Positions 18,548 through 27,288 of a stretch of DNA of 64,000 nt are shown in pieces. This DNA comes from Flavobacterium sp. ACN2. Lineage in GTDB: Bacteria > Bacteroidota > Bacteroidia > Flavobacteriales > Flavobacteriaceae. The notes below the pieces were generated by a model, which did not search any database, was not told where the DNA came from, and saw only the letters and a list, made by a program, of their open reading frames with translations. Both the position numbers and the translations under genes were made by a program. The DNA lies in the NCBI RefSeq assembly GCF_002303885.1, contig NZ_MRCM01000002.1, positions 248,001-312,000 of the forward strand, written 5' to 3'. Positions within the stretch are counted from its first letter, which is position 1; each line of letters opens with the position of its first letter.

Positions 18548-19444
18548 ATGTCGATAGAAGTAAACAGTATATCAAAAAGTTACGGAGAGCAAAAAGCTCT
18601 AAATGAAATTTCTTTTAAAATCGAGAAAGGAGAAATCGTAGGATTTCTTGGTCCAAACGGAGCTGGAAAATCTACTTTGATGAAAATTTTGACCACTTAT
18701 TTACTTGCCGATAGTGGCTCAGCCCTTGTAAATGGTCACGATGTCATGACAAACGCAAAAGAGGTTCAACGCTCGATTGGTTACTTACCAGAGCACAATC
18801 CGTTATATTTGGATTTGTATGTTCGTGAGTATTTGGCATTTAATGCTGATGTTTACAACGTGCCAAAATCAAGAATTGAAGAAGTAATTCAACTGACAGG
18901 ACTGACACCCGAAAGTCATAAAAAGATTGGACAGCTTTCTAAAGGATACCGCCAACGCGTTGGATTGGCAAATGCCCTGCTTCATGATCCAGAAGTTTTA
19001 ATTTTGGATGAACCAACTACTGGACTGGATCCTAACCAGTTAATGGAAATTCGAAATGTGATTAAAAATGCAGGGAAAAATAAAACTGTTTTTTTATCGA
19101 CACACATCATGCAAGAGGTTGAAGCAATTTGCGATCGTGTCATAATTATTGACAAAGGACAAATCGTTGCAGACAATAAATTGGATCATTTAGTTACTAC
19201 CAATAAAGAGCAAGTAATTGAAGTAGAGTTTGATTACAAAGTTGAAGAACAGCTTTTGGCTAGACTAGAAAATATTTCTTCTTATATAAATACGCATGAC
19301 ATGACATGGGAACTAACTTTTGTTACAGAAAAAGACATGCGTCCCGCTATTTTTGACTTTGCCAACGAAAATGGATTAAAAACTTTACAACTCAATCAGA
19401 AAAATAAAAATCTGGAAGCTGTTTTTAGAGAAATTACTAAGTAA
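18548..19444 (+). CDS. gldA: Gliding-motility ABC transporter ATP-binding subunit GldA
   Basis: This 298-aa ABC ATPase has the length and architecture of Flavobacterium GldA. GldA works with GldF and GldG and is linked to gliding in F. johnsoniae. Walker A GPNGAGKS lies at 35-42, signature LSKGYRQ at 131-137, Walker B LILDEP at 152-157 and the switch His at 187. The roughly 90-residue C-terminal region after the ATPase core is typical of GldA/NosF-type ATPases. gldF and gldG are not adjacent, as expected for flavobacteria. A strong terminator follows. A general ABC-2 exporter ATPase is the alternative reading. Confidence 0.88.
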   Translation: MSIEVNSISKSYGEQKALNEISFKIEKGEIVGFLGPNGAGKSTLMKILTTYLLADSGSALVNGHDVMTNAKEVQRSIGYLPEHNPLYLDLYVREYLAFNADVYNVPKSRIEEVIQLTGLTPESHKKIGQLSKGYRQRVGLANALLHDPEVLILDEPTTGLDPNQLMEIRNVIKNAGKNKTVFLSTHIMQEVEAICDRVIIIDKGQIVADNKLDHLVTTNKEQVIEVEFDYKVEEQLLARLENISSYINTHDMTWELTFVTEKDMRPAIFDFANENGLKTLQLNQKNKNLEAVFREITK

Positions 19445-19477
19445 CTTTTCAATCGCAGTCAAGGTTTTCAGTTAGAA

Positions 19478-19518
19478 AAGCGGTTTGTTTTTAAATAAAA
19501 CAGACCGCTTTTTTTATT
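19478..19518 (+). terminator. Intrinsic terminator after gldA
   Basis: The stem AAAGCGGTTTGTTT/AAACAGACCGCTTT is followed by a T-run and lies 33 bp past the gldA stop. Confidence 0.85.
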
Positions 19519-19577
19519 GCCTCTTTTCTGCAAATCAGTAAAATAGGGCTTTTTCAAAAAAAATAATTTCTATTTTT

Positions 19578-19609
19578 ATTTAGACTTGTTATAAATAGTG
19601 TTATATTTG
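19578..19609 (+). promoter_or_regulatory. Possible promoter / Fur-like site of the 706-aa receptor
   Basis: TATATTTG at 19602-19609 fits the Bacteroidota -7 box. Just upstream TTTAGAC...TTATAAAT forms an imperfect inverted repeat resembling A/T-rich Fur sites. No well-spaced -33 TTG is seen, so the call is weak. The remaining 210 bp to the start codon hold no clear structure. Confidence 0.3.
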
Positions 19610-19819
19610 GCAAATCAAATTTTAAATGCCACGGTATGTTACCTATTCTCCTTACTCTTAAAAAACTTATTTCTGTTGTTTTAAATCAAGTAATACATCT
19701 TCGAAAAAGGTTTTCGGACAAATTAGAACAAATTGTACTGCAATAAATTCTGATTTTAAAAACTACAAAAGATTATTATGTTCTAAATCTCGGTTTAGAA
19801 TTAGCCAAATTTAAACAAC

Positions 19820-21940
19820 ATGAAAAAAATTATAACCTCTCTTATGCTTGCTTTTTCGGTATATGATGGATATTCTCAAACAGAAAAAGAAACCGATAGT
19901 ATTGTTGAAACCACTATAAATGCTTTAGATGAAATTGTGATTAGTAAAAAGAAAGTACTTTACACTCAAAAATCGGATCGTCTTGTTTTTAATGTAGAAA
20001 ACAGCATCGTTTCTGAAGGCGGGACCGCGCTTGACGTCTTATCACGTGCGCCAGGCGTTGTTGTGTCTCAAGATGGCGATTTGTCCATTCGCGGACAACA
20101 AGGCGTTGCAGTAATGATTAACGGTAAACTAACACAGCTTTCTCAAAAAGAATTGGCCAATTATCTAAAAGCTACAACTTCATCGAACATCAAACAAATA
20201 GAAGTAATTACCAATCCTTCTTCTAAATACGATGCAGCCGGAAAAGCTGGAATTATAAACATCATACTTAAAAAACCAAACTCAGCTGGTTTAAAAGGTA
20301 CTGCTTTTGCGAGTTACGGAAGAGGTCGAAAAAACAGAACCAATTCGGGTTTCAATTTAAACTACAATAAAGATAAATGGGGCGTTTTCGGAAATTACAG
20401 CTATACTTTCCGTGGCGAAGAAGAACACAAACAGTTCAATCAGACTCAATATACAAATCTTACGCATCAGGAAATTGCTTCTACCAATCACCAAACTTCT
20501 ATAACAGATGAGCCTTTGACTTCTAATAATTTTAAGGTTGGAACTCAATATGAGGTTTCGCCTAAAACCAATTTAGAGTTCTATGTTGATGCCAAAATCG
20601 GACGCTATGAAAATATGGCGGACGGAACAAATAAAGTGTTCAACACCTCAAATCAGCCCATTTTTGATGCTTTGACTTACAATGATAGTAAAGAAAAATG
20701 GAACGATTATACGTATGCTTTTTCTGGTACGCATAAATTTAATGACGAAGGAAAAAATATGATTTTTGATTTTGAATATGAAACTTCGAAGTTTAGATCT
20801 AATCAATTTCAAAGTGCCGATAATACGGCAAATGCTACTGTTGTAAACGATCGTCGCGGTTATATTCCTTCTCAATTAAAAGTCTTTACAGGAAAAGTCG
20901 ATTTTGTAAATCCGTTCAAGGAAAAACAATCTATTGAATGGGGTTTTAAAGCCAGCATTAAAAACAATGATAATCCGTCTGTTTACGAATATTATGATAA
21001 CAACGAATGGCTTATTGATTTTAATTCGACCAATCATTTTGAATATAATGAACAGATTTACGCGGCTTACGCCAACTACAAATATCAGTTAGAAAAATTA
21101 AATATTCAGGCTGGTTTAAGAAGCGAATACACTGCAATCAATATTGATCAGAAAACATTGAATGAAGAACATAAAGATGATTATTTGAAATGGTTCCCGA
21201 GTCTTTCTTTAAAATATGAATTCACGAGCAATCATTCTGCGCATGCATCTTATAGCAAAAGAATCAATAGACCAAGCCAGTTTGATTTGAATCCGTTCCG
21301 TTTTTACGATGATTCATTCAATTACTCGCAAGGAAATCCGAACTTGATTCCAGAGATTACCCACGCTATGGAAATTGGTTATGCTTGGAAAAGTAATTTT
21401 ATGGCTTCTCTTTATTTCAATAGCACCAAAGATGTTTTTACGGAAGTGTACAACTACAATCTAGACACAAATACAACCGTTACCACTCAAATAAACGTGG
21501 ATAAATCATACAATTACGGAGTTAACATTACCAATACTTCTGAGTTAAGCAAGTGGTGGTCTGTCAATACTTTATTCAATGTTTTTGAAAATAAATTTAT
21601 GGGGCAAATTTTAAACAGCAATACAATTGATCCCATTATGACAATCAATCTGAGTGTTCAAAACTCTTTTACTATAACCGAAACCTTGAAAGCAGAAGGA
21701 AACGCACAATACCAGTCAAAATCTAATCTTGGAATTTACCAAAGAGATGGTTTCTTTGATTTTAGCATTGGAATTTCTAAGCAAGTTTTGGCTAAAAAAG
21801 GGAATATTAAACTAAATTTTACCGATGTTTTCAATACCAATAATTTCTACATTAAATCTGCTGTTGCGCAAACTACTATTGATAAAAGATATGATCTTGA
21901 CAATCGTATAGCGACAATTGCATTTACATACCGTATATAA
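19820..21940 (+). CDS. TonB-dependent outer-membrane receptor (beta-barrel family)
   Basis: This 706-aa outer-membrane protein has a signal peptide ending DGYS-Q (about residue 20). The TonB-box-like ALDEIVISKKK segment is followed by a plug domain (GTALDVLSRAPGVVVSQDGD, INGKLTQLS, IEVITNPSSKYDAAGKAGIIN) and then a long barrel ending FTYRI. The usual N-terminal carboxypeptidase-like beta-sandwich of Bacteroidota receptors is missing, so the protein is about 80-100 aa shorter than many relatives. It is monocistronic, with a terminator on each side. The substrate is unknown. Confidence 0.82.
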   Translation: MKKIITSLMLAFSVYDGYSQTEKETDSIVETTINALDEIVISKKKVLYTQKSDRLVFNVENSIVSEGGTALDVLSRAPGVVVSQDGDLSIRGQQGVAVMINGKLTQLSQKELANYLKATTSSNIKQIEVITNPSSKYDAAGKAGIINIILKKPNSAGLKGTAFASYGRGRKNRTNSGFNLNYNKDKWGVFGNYSYTFRGEEEHKQFNQTQYTNLTHQEIASTNHQTSITDEPLTSNNFKVGTQYEVSPKTNLEFYVDAKIGRYENMADGTNKVFNTSNQPIFDALTYNDSKEKWNDYTYAFSGTHKFNDEGKNMIFDFEYETSKFRSNQFQSADNTANATVVNDRRGYIPSQLKVFTGKVDFVNPFKEKQSIEWGFKASIKNNDNPSVYEYYDNNEWLIDFNSTNHFEYNEQIYAAYANYKYQLEKLNIQAGLRSEYTAINIDQKTLNEEHKDDYLKWFPSLSLKYEFTSNHSAHASYSKRINRPSQFDLNPFRFYDDSFNYSQGNPNLIPEITHAMEIGYAWKSNFMASLYFNSTKDVFTEVYNYNLDTNTTVTTQINVDKSYNYGVNITNTSELSKWWSVNTLFNVFENKFMGQILNSNTIDPIMTINLSVQNSFTITETLKAEGNAQYQSKSNLGIYQRDGFFDFSIGISKQVLAKKGNIKLNFTDVFNTNNFYIKSAVAQTTIDKRYDLDNRIATIAFTYRI

Positions 21941-21984
21941 AGTTTCGTTCTTTAAATACCTTGTTTTTTGTTTTTTTTTGTGTT

Positions 21985-22024
21985 AGTCAAGAGCCTGTTC
22001 CTTCAAACAGGCTCTTCTATTTTT
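21985..22024 (+). terminator. Intrinsic terminator after the 706-aa receptor
   Basis: The stem AGAGCCTGTT/AACAGGCTCT is followed by TCTATTTTT. Confidence 0.8.
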
Positions 22025-22060
22025 AGATTGCAGATTTTAGATTTTAGATTTTAGATTTTG
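22022..22060. repeat. Short-period intergenic repeat (TTTAGATT type)
   Basis: Four imperfect tandem copies of AGATTTT occur here. They resemble the run upstream of dgt at 16437-16500. Confidence 0.6.
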
Positions 22061-22067
22061 AGACATA

Positions 22068-22113
22068 AAAAAAAGTCTTTTAAAGCTATTCGCTTTAAAA
22101 GACTTTTTTTATT
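22068..22113 (-). terminator. Bidirectional terminator at the end of the Xus-like operon
   Basis: The stem AAAGTCTTTTAAAGC/GCTTTAAAAGACTTT carries A- and T-runs on both sides. It ends the operon 22128-27002 and backs up the receptor terminator. Confidence 0.85.
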
Positions 22114-22127
22114 TTATTTGAAACCTC

Positions 22128-23285
22128 TTAGTTTTTCTTTGTTTTTTTCTTTCTTCCCCACCAAATATAAAAACCTGTAATTGGCAAGCTAGCGCAGATT
22201 AAACTAGCTGTAAAATAGAGAATTTTAGTTGTTATTCCGCCAATGGCACCAACGTGAAGACTATAATTTGAGCGGCTCATCCAATCGTGGAATTTCTCGT
22301 CGCCTATATATTTTCTAGATTTTGGAAGCAATTCCAATGTTTTCTGATCAAAATATAAATCTCTCCAATTTCCGTTATGCATATCGGTACAGGCATAAAA
22401 ATCATCTTTGGGTTCATCTGGAAAATGAATAATTACAGCTTCATTATTATGCTTAGCAATCTCGTTTCTGACTTTATTAAATATAATATCAGCAGAAGTA
22501 AGCATATCATATTTAGGTTTTAAGAGCGTATCCGATTTTATTTCGGCTACCACTTCTTTCTTTGCTTTTTCATTGCCAAAACCTCCTGTAATCCAATAAG
22601 TGCTTTCTCGTACCCAATGAAAACTCATTATTAATCCGGTTAACGCAATTAAAAATGCCAAAAGAAGCGAATAAAACCCTAAAACATTGTGAAGGTCATA
22701 ATTCAGTCTTTTAAATTTGGCACTCCATTTAATTTTAAAACTATTGTTAATTCCTGTTTTATTCCATTTTTTAGGAAACCATAAAATGATGCCACTTATT
22801 AATAAAAAGAAGAAAATAAGAGTTGCCCAAGAGGTTACTGCAGTTCCTATTTCTCTTCCTAGCCAAACATAGCGATGACCTTCATCAATTTCATGGAAAA
22901 AATCTTCATGATCGACCATTCCGGTTATTTTTCCGTTATAAGGATTTACATAAATCAAAGAATCAGATTCTATATCTACTTTTATTGTTTTATCTAAACC
23001 ATTATACCATACTCCATGAATATCCTTTTCTGGCAAGGCTTTTTTTACTGCAGCATAAATTTTAGAAGGAGGCAAAACTTTATCTGGAGTTTGTGCTTCT
23101 ACATTTAGCCACGGAGAAGTCAATTCTTTTATTTCATGTTCAAAAACCAAAATACAGCCTGTAATTCCCATTATAAAAACTACTATTCCAGAAGCAAGTC
23201 CAAGCCATAGATGCAACCAGGCATTAATTTTACTGAATCGAGATTTCTCTTTTGATTTTGGTTTTGGTGATTTAATAACACTCAT
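22128..23285 (-). CDS. PepSY-domain inner-membrane protein (XusC-like ferric-siderophore reductase)
   Basis: This 385-aa protein has four predicted membrane helices (about 28-50, 155-175, 200-222 and 350-372). Conserved His residues lie near the helices (WLHLWLG, DLHNVLG, SLHVGAIGG), and PepSY-like periplasmic segments lie between helices 1-2 and 3-4. Family members of the PiuB type are thought to reduce iron in siderophores at the inner membrane. It is the last gene of an operon with a DUF4374 lipoprotein and a TonB receptor. That is the gene set of the Bacteroides xusABC xenosiderophore system, which supports the role. Confidence 0.85.
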   Translation of the reverse strand: MSVIKSPKPKSKEKSRFSKINAWLHLWLGLASGIVVFIMGITGCILVFEHEIKELTSPWLNVEAQTPDKVLPPSKIYAAVKKALPEKDIHGVWYNGLDKTIKVDIESDSLIYVNPYNGKITGMVDHEDFFHEIDEGHRYVWLGREIGTAVTSWATLIFFFLLISGIILWFPKKWNKTGINNSFKIKWSAKFKRLNYDLHNVLGFYSLLLAFLIALTGLIMSFHWVRESTYWITGGFGNEKAKKEVVAEIKSDTLLKPKYDMLTSADIIFNKVRNEIAKHNNEAVIIHFPDEPKDDFYACTDMHNGNWRDLYFDQKTLELLPKSRKYIGDEKFHDWMSRSNYSLHVGAIGGITTKILYFTASLICASLPITGFYIWWGRKKKTKKN

Positions 23286-23384
23286 TTTGTTCCTAGTTTA
23301 ATGACGCAATAAAACCATACAATCAATGCTTTAAAGCAATAATTGTATGGTCTTAATTATGTAAAAATTAAATTGTGTAACTGC

Positions 23385-24623
23385 TTATTTCTTTTTTGTC
23401 AATCTTGTGATTGCTGGCAAATCAACTCCGCCTGTAATTAAAGCTCCTGCTTTTGCCACACCAGTTGCAATATCAATTTGATAAACACGTCCTTCTGTAT
23501 TAGTTACAAAACTTTTGTAAATTTTACCACTTTCAATTAAAGCACTTCCGAAACCAAAATAATTGTCTCCAGCGTGATCAGGCAATCCTGTAACTGGCGT
23601 AATTGCTTTTGTATTAAGATCGATGATAGCAGATTTTAAATTGAAAGATTTATAGTTTAAGAATCCCCAGTTTGGTTGTGCAGCGTCAATATCTGCAGGA
23701 ATGTAGTTAACTAATACTTTTTCTCCACCTGCTGGATAAGCAGATAAAACTTTTCCTTTTAGAGAACTTGTTTCAAAGTCGAAGAAGTAAGTTGAATCGA
23801 ATTCTGACTGTCCTTTTTTAATTCTAAGAATTCCTGAGTGAGACGCAGTTGGTGTATAACCACATAAAACTGAATTTGAAGAGAAAGTATAAATATCTCC
23901 AGATTCTGTTTGTACCATACCAGTATTAGTATAATATTGACCAATTGCTGTAGTACGAGAATCTTCTAGAGTTTTTAAGTATTTTAAAGATGGATATTCG
24001 TAAACTTTTACAACTGCTTTTTCTTGGTAAAGTTTCCAGTCTTTATCACGCTCAAATGTCGAAACAAATAATTTATCTCCTGATACATTTACACTAGTTG
24101 GCCATAAAAAGTGTCCGTTAGAAATAGCAAAGTCATCATAAACACGCTTTGAAATTGTAACTGTAGCTGGATCGTAAATTAAAATTTCATTTTGAGTAGA
24201 ACTAGCATCCCATGGAGAATTAATCATAACCAATTTGTTATCATCAGTAGTTCCGTAAGCATAACTATCTCCTGTAAATAAGTTTGCCGTTGTACCTAAT
24301 TTACCTTCTGTGTTAAGGTAATATCCAACAGACCCTTCTGCATTTCCTGTTAAAGCAAAAAATGTGTTTGCAACCGGAACTAAAGCTCCTGCTTGCTCGA
24401 TACCTTTACCAACCATGTTGATTGACCCAGTCATCAATTCATCTACAGATTCAAACTGCCAAACATAAACATCCCAATCAGTTGTTTGATATGAAAGCAC
24501 ATAAGTTTCATCAGCTGGATTTCTTACCTCTGAATTATCATTATCACTGCTGCATGAAAAAAACAGAGCAGGCAATACTGCTAAAGCCAAAAGATTTTTA
24601 ATTCTTTTATTCATTGTGTTCAA
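23385..24623 (-). CDS. DUF4374 surface lipoprotein (XusB-like siderophore binder)
   Basis: This 412-aa lipoprotein has lipobox FFSC (Cys24) followed by SSDNDNSE. The body shows repeated beta-propeller-like segments (ETYVLSYQTTDWDVYVW, LWPTSVNVSGDKLFVSTF, YFGFGSALIESGKIYKSF), which is the DUF4374 pattern. In Bacteroides the homologous XusB binds ferric enterobactin on the cell surface next to its TonB receptor. The gene lies 15 bp behind the receptor gene. A second ATG three codons in (24614) is an equally good start. Binding of a ferric siderophore is inferred from context. Confidence 0.83.
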   Translation of the reverse strand: MNTMNKRIKNLLALAVLPALFFSCSSDNDNSEVRNPADETYVLSYQTTDWDVYVWQFESVDELMTGSINMVGKGIEQAGALVPVANTFFALTGNAEGSVGYYLNTEGKLGTTANLFTGDSYAYGTTDDNKLVMINSPWDASSTQNEILIYDPATVTISKRVYDDFAISNGHFLWPTSVNVSGDKLFVSTFERDKDWKLYQEKAVVKVYEYPSLKYLKTLEDSRTTAIGQYYTNTGMVQTESGDIYTFSSNSVLCGYTPTASHSGILRIKKGQSEFDSTYFFDFETSSLKGKVLSAYPAGGEKVLVNYIPADIDAAQPNWGFLNYKSFNLKSAIIDLNTKAITPVTGLPDHAGDNYFGFGSALIESGKIYKSFVTNTEGRVYQIDIATGVAKAGALITGGVDLPAITRLTKKK

Positions 24624-24638
24624 TTTAAAATTATATAA

Positions 24639-27002
24639 TTAGTTTAAAAAATATCTCAATTTAACTGCAAAAGATCTTCCCGGCTTTTGCACTTTAAAAT
24701 AGTCATAGACTTTTGTGTCTGCAACGTTATTACATTCTATTCCGATATTGTATTTTCCATTTTGAAAAGAATAAGAAGCCGCAATATTCTGTGTAAGTTG
24801 CTCCGGAATTGTTTTTCTACTGTCGGGAGTTCCATTTTTTGTAGATACTAAGTAGTATTCATCAATGTAATTTGTAAATAAATTAATTGATAAATTGTCA
24901 TCTGAAGTTCTTAGTTTTCTAAAGTTTAAACCAACACTTGCATTAGCATAAAAAATAGGAACATTTGCCAGCTGAGAACCATTATTGTAATTGATAATAT
25001 TAGATCCAGGAGGGTCAAATTTATTGGTGTCAATAGTTTTCTGATGAGTAGCATTTACTTCAACTGTCAGCCAATTTTTATATCCATAATGCAAAGAAGC
25101 ATCAAAACCAGTAACTCTTACACTGTATTCATTTTGATAAATAGACTGAAATCCTTGAGTCTGGATTCGGATAAAATCTTTTGCATCTCTATAAATGAAA
25201 TTTCCTTGCACTCCAAAAGAATGATCTTCTAAAGCTTTCTTGTACACAAGTCCTGCATTAAAGTTATCACTTGCCTCTGGTTTCAAAGTCGGTGCTGGTC
25301 TAAGATTTAAACCATCTCCCAACATTTCATCGCCTGTTGGCAAACGATATGCATGCTCGTAAGACGTTTTCAATTGCAGTTCACTTGTTACAAAATACGC
25401 TAATGCTGCTCCATATCCTATGTCATCAAAAGAGCTTTTAAGTGGCGTATACACATTTTTACCATTTATGTATTCTAAAACATTCATACTGGTATTTAGG
25501 AAATATTTCTTTCCAAATGCGATTACAGATAGTTTTCTATCAAATGCAGCAAGATTATAAGAAAGTCCTAAAATATTTTTGTTTACTACTGGAGAACCTG
25601 GTTTAGTAATTTCACGAACTTCATCGTCTTCTTTTCTTTTTAAAGTATTAACAGAATAATTAAAAGCAAAATACTGCCTGTCATTCAAATCATACTTGAA
25701 GTTAGTATTAGCTTGAAAAGAATTATCATCGTAAACATAAATCGTTTTTTCATCATTTAACTCTCCTCCGCTATTGCTTACTACACTTGGCGTACTACTC
25801 CCATCCCATTGATATCTATAAGATGAAGTATCTACAGAACGGCTTTGAACGACATTGTACGAAGCAATGAAGTTTACCGATAAATTTTTAGTGAATAAAC
25901 TGTCTTTTTTGAATTTTAGGGAAGGCACAAAAGCTTTACTATCATTAAAAGCCTGTCCAACTACTCTTTGCATAGTAGATCCCGTTTGTATTTCTTTCTT
26001 ATTTGCTGAAGCCATCATGCCAATCAACAAATAATCTGCATATTTCTTTCCTTTTACTCCAACCTCAGCCATAATAGCTCCAGATTTGTAACCGTCATGA
26101 AAATGTTTGTATTCTTGTTCTGGGTTAAATGTACCATCGGGATTAGAGGTAGTCGCAGTAATTTTATAGCTGTTATCGGTATAATTACCAAATGCATTGA
26201 CATTGGCCACTAAACCATTTTTACCCGTAAATCTGGTGTTTACAGCAACTCTGTGTGTATTAAAAGATCCAAAACTGTAAGATGCATCAATATATCTTTT
26301 TACAGATTGGTTGGTAATAATGTTTACCGCTCCACCTAAGGCATCGCTACCTAACTCAACAGGCACCACTCCTTTGTAAACTTCGATACGCTCTGCCATG
26401 TTTACTGGAATGTTATTCAGGGTAAATGAAGATCCGTAACTGTCGATTGGAATTCCATCCATAAAGAATTTTACCTGATTCCCTGAAAATCCATTCAATG
26501 AAAATTTAAAATCAGAGCCCATTCCTCCTGTTTCTCTAATACGAACTCCAGTAGTTGTACCTAATACTTGATTTAAATCTGCTGAAGAATTATATGTTTT
26601 CTTTAAATCAATTGCTGCAATATTAAAAGGCTGTTCTTTAACTCGCTCAATTTTAGACTTTCCAGTTACCTGAACTTCATCTAAAGCCGCCATATCTTCT
26701 TCGATAGTAATTTTTGGCGCAGTTTGATTGGATAGTAAATTGATTTTGGTCTGTTTGGATTTATAACCAACATAATTAACTACTAAAGTGTAATTACCAG
26801 GTTCTGCAGTAATTTCATATTCACCATTTGCATTTGTAAGGGCTGCATAATTGGTTCCTTTTAGAGCTACAGAAACTCCTTCTGCCGGCTGACCATTGTC
26901 TACCATAATCACTCCACTTAAAACTACTTTGCCGTTTTGCGAGAAACCCTGAACCGAAGAAAGTGTCAGTAATAACAGGATTACAATTCTTTTAATCTGC
27001 AT
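24639..27002 (-). CDS. TonB-dependent siderophore receptor with carboxypeptidase-like N-domain (XusA-like)
   Basis: The 787-aa receptor has a signal peptide (about 1-22, ending GFSQ). A CarboxypepD-reg-like beta-sandwich follows (VLSGVIMVDNGQPAEGVSVA to YKSKQTKINL, about 27-95), then the TonB box region (ALDEVQVTGKSK), the plug (IRETGGMGSDFKFSLNGFSG, VPVELGSDALGGAVNIIT) and a 22-strand-type barrel ending FAVKLRYFLN. It is the first gene of the operon with DUF4374 and PepSY proteins. An A/T-rich Fur-like inverted repeat precedes it, consistent with iron repression. The precise ligand cannot be read from sequence. Confidence 0.88.
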   Translation of the reverse strand: MQIKRIVILLLLTLSSVQGFSQNGKVVLSGVIMVDNGQPAEGVSVALKGTNYAALTNANGEYEITAEPGNYTLVVNYVGYKSKQTKINLLSNQTAPKITIEEDMAALDEVQVTGKSKIERVKEQPFNIAAIDLKKTYNSSADLNQVLGTTTGVRIRETGGMGSDFKFSLNGFSGNQVKFFMDGIPIDSYGSSFTLNNIPVNMAERIEVYKGVVPVELGSDALGGAVNIITNQSVKRYIDASYSFGSFNTHRVAVNTRFTGKNGLVANVNAFGNYTDNSYKITATTSNPDGTFNPEQEYKHFHDGYKSGAIMAEVGVKGKKYADYLLIGMMASANKKEIQTGSTMQRVVGQAFNDSKAFVPSLKFKKDSLFTKNLSVNFIASYNVVQSRSVDTSSYRYQWDGSSTPSVVSNSGGELNDEKTIYVYDDNSFQANTNFKYDLNDRQYFAFNYSVNTLKRKEDDEVREITKPGSPVVNKNILGLSYNLAAFDRKLSVIAFGKKYFLNTSMNVLEYINGKNVYTPLKSSFDDIGYGAALAYFVTSELQLKTSYEHAYRLPTGDEMLGDGLNLRPAPTLKPEASDNFNAGLVYKKALEDHSFGVQGNFIYRDAKDFIRIQTQGFQSIYQNEYSVRVTGFDASLHYGYKNWLTVEVNATHQKTIDTNKFDPPGSNIINYNNGSQLANVPIFYANASVGLNFRKLRTSDDNLSINLFTNYIDEYYLVSTKNGTPDSRKTIPEQLTQNIAASYSFQNGKYNIGIECNNVADTKVYDYFKVQKPGRSFAVKLRYFLN

Positions 27003-27075
27003 TATTTAAAATTAGTTTAAATTAAATTTGGCACAAAATTAACATCAACAATCAGGTTTAACAAATTATTTTTAA

Positions 27076-27097
27076 TTATTCTAAATAAAAGTTTTTA
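27076..27097 (-). promoter_or_regulatory. Candidate Fur box upstream of the Xus-like operon
   Basis: On the minus strand TTATTTAGAATAATTAAAAA is an imperfect inverted repeat resembling Bacteroidota iron boxes (TTTAGAATnATTCTAAA type). It lies about 75-95 bp upstream of the receptor start. Confidence 0.4.
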
Positions 27098-27240
27098 TTA
27101 ACGTAAAAAATGATTTTCTTCTAAAAAAAAGATGCTTTCTTAAGATTTAATTAATTTTAGATTAAAATCACATTAAAAAAAATCAAAATAAAATCAGAAA
27201 TTTAAAATCGCTTTTATAAAAAAACTTACAAAAAATAAAA

Positions 27241-27263
27241 AAACCTGCTTAGCAAGCAGGTTT
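27241..27263 (-). terminator. Intrinsic terminator after the PLP decarboxylase gene
   Basis: The stem AAACCTGCTT/AAGCAGGTTT has a U-tract for minus-strand transcription, 26 bp past the stop at 27289. Confidence 0.85.
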
Positions 27264-27288
27264 CTAAAAGGAGTAATTATGTTTCAGA

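Noticed and set aside
19636..19746. 36-codon ORF (MLPILLTLKK...) in the leader of the 706-aa receptor
   Set aside because: No following terminator, no compositional bias and no homologue recognised; it may be chance in the 5' UTR.
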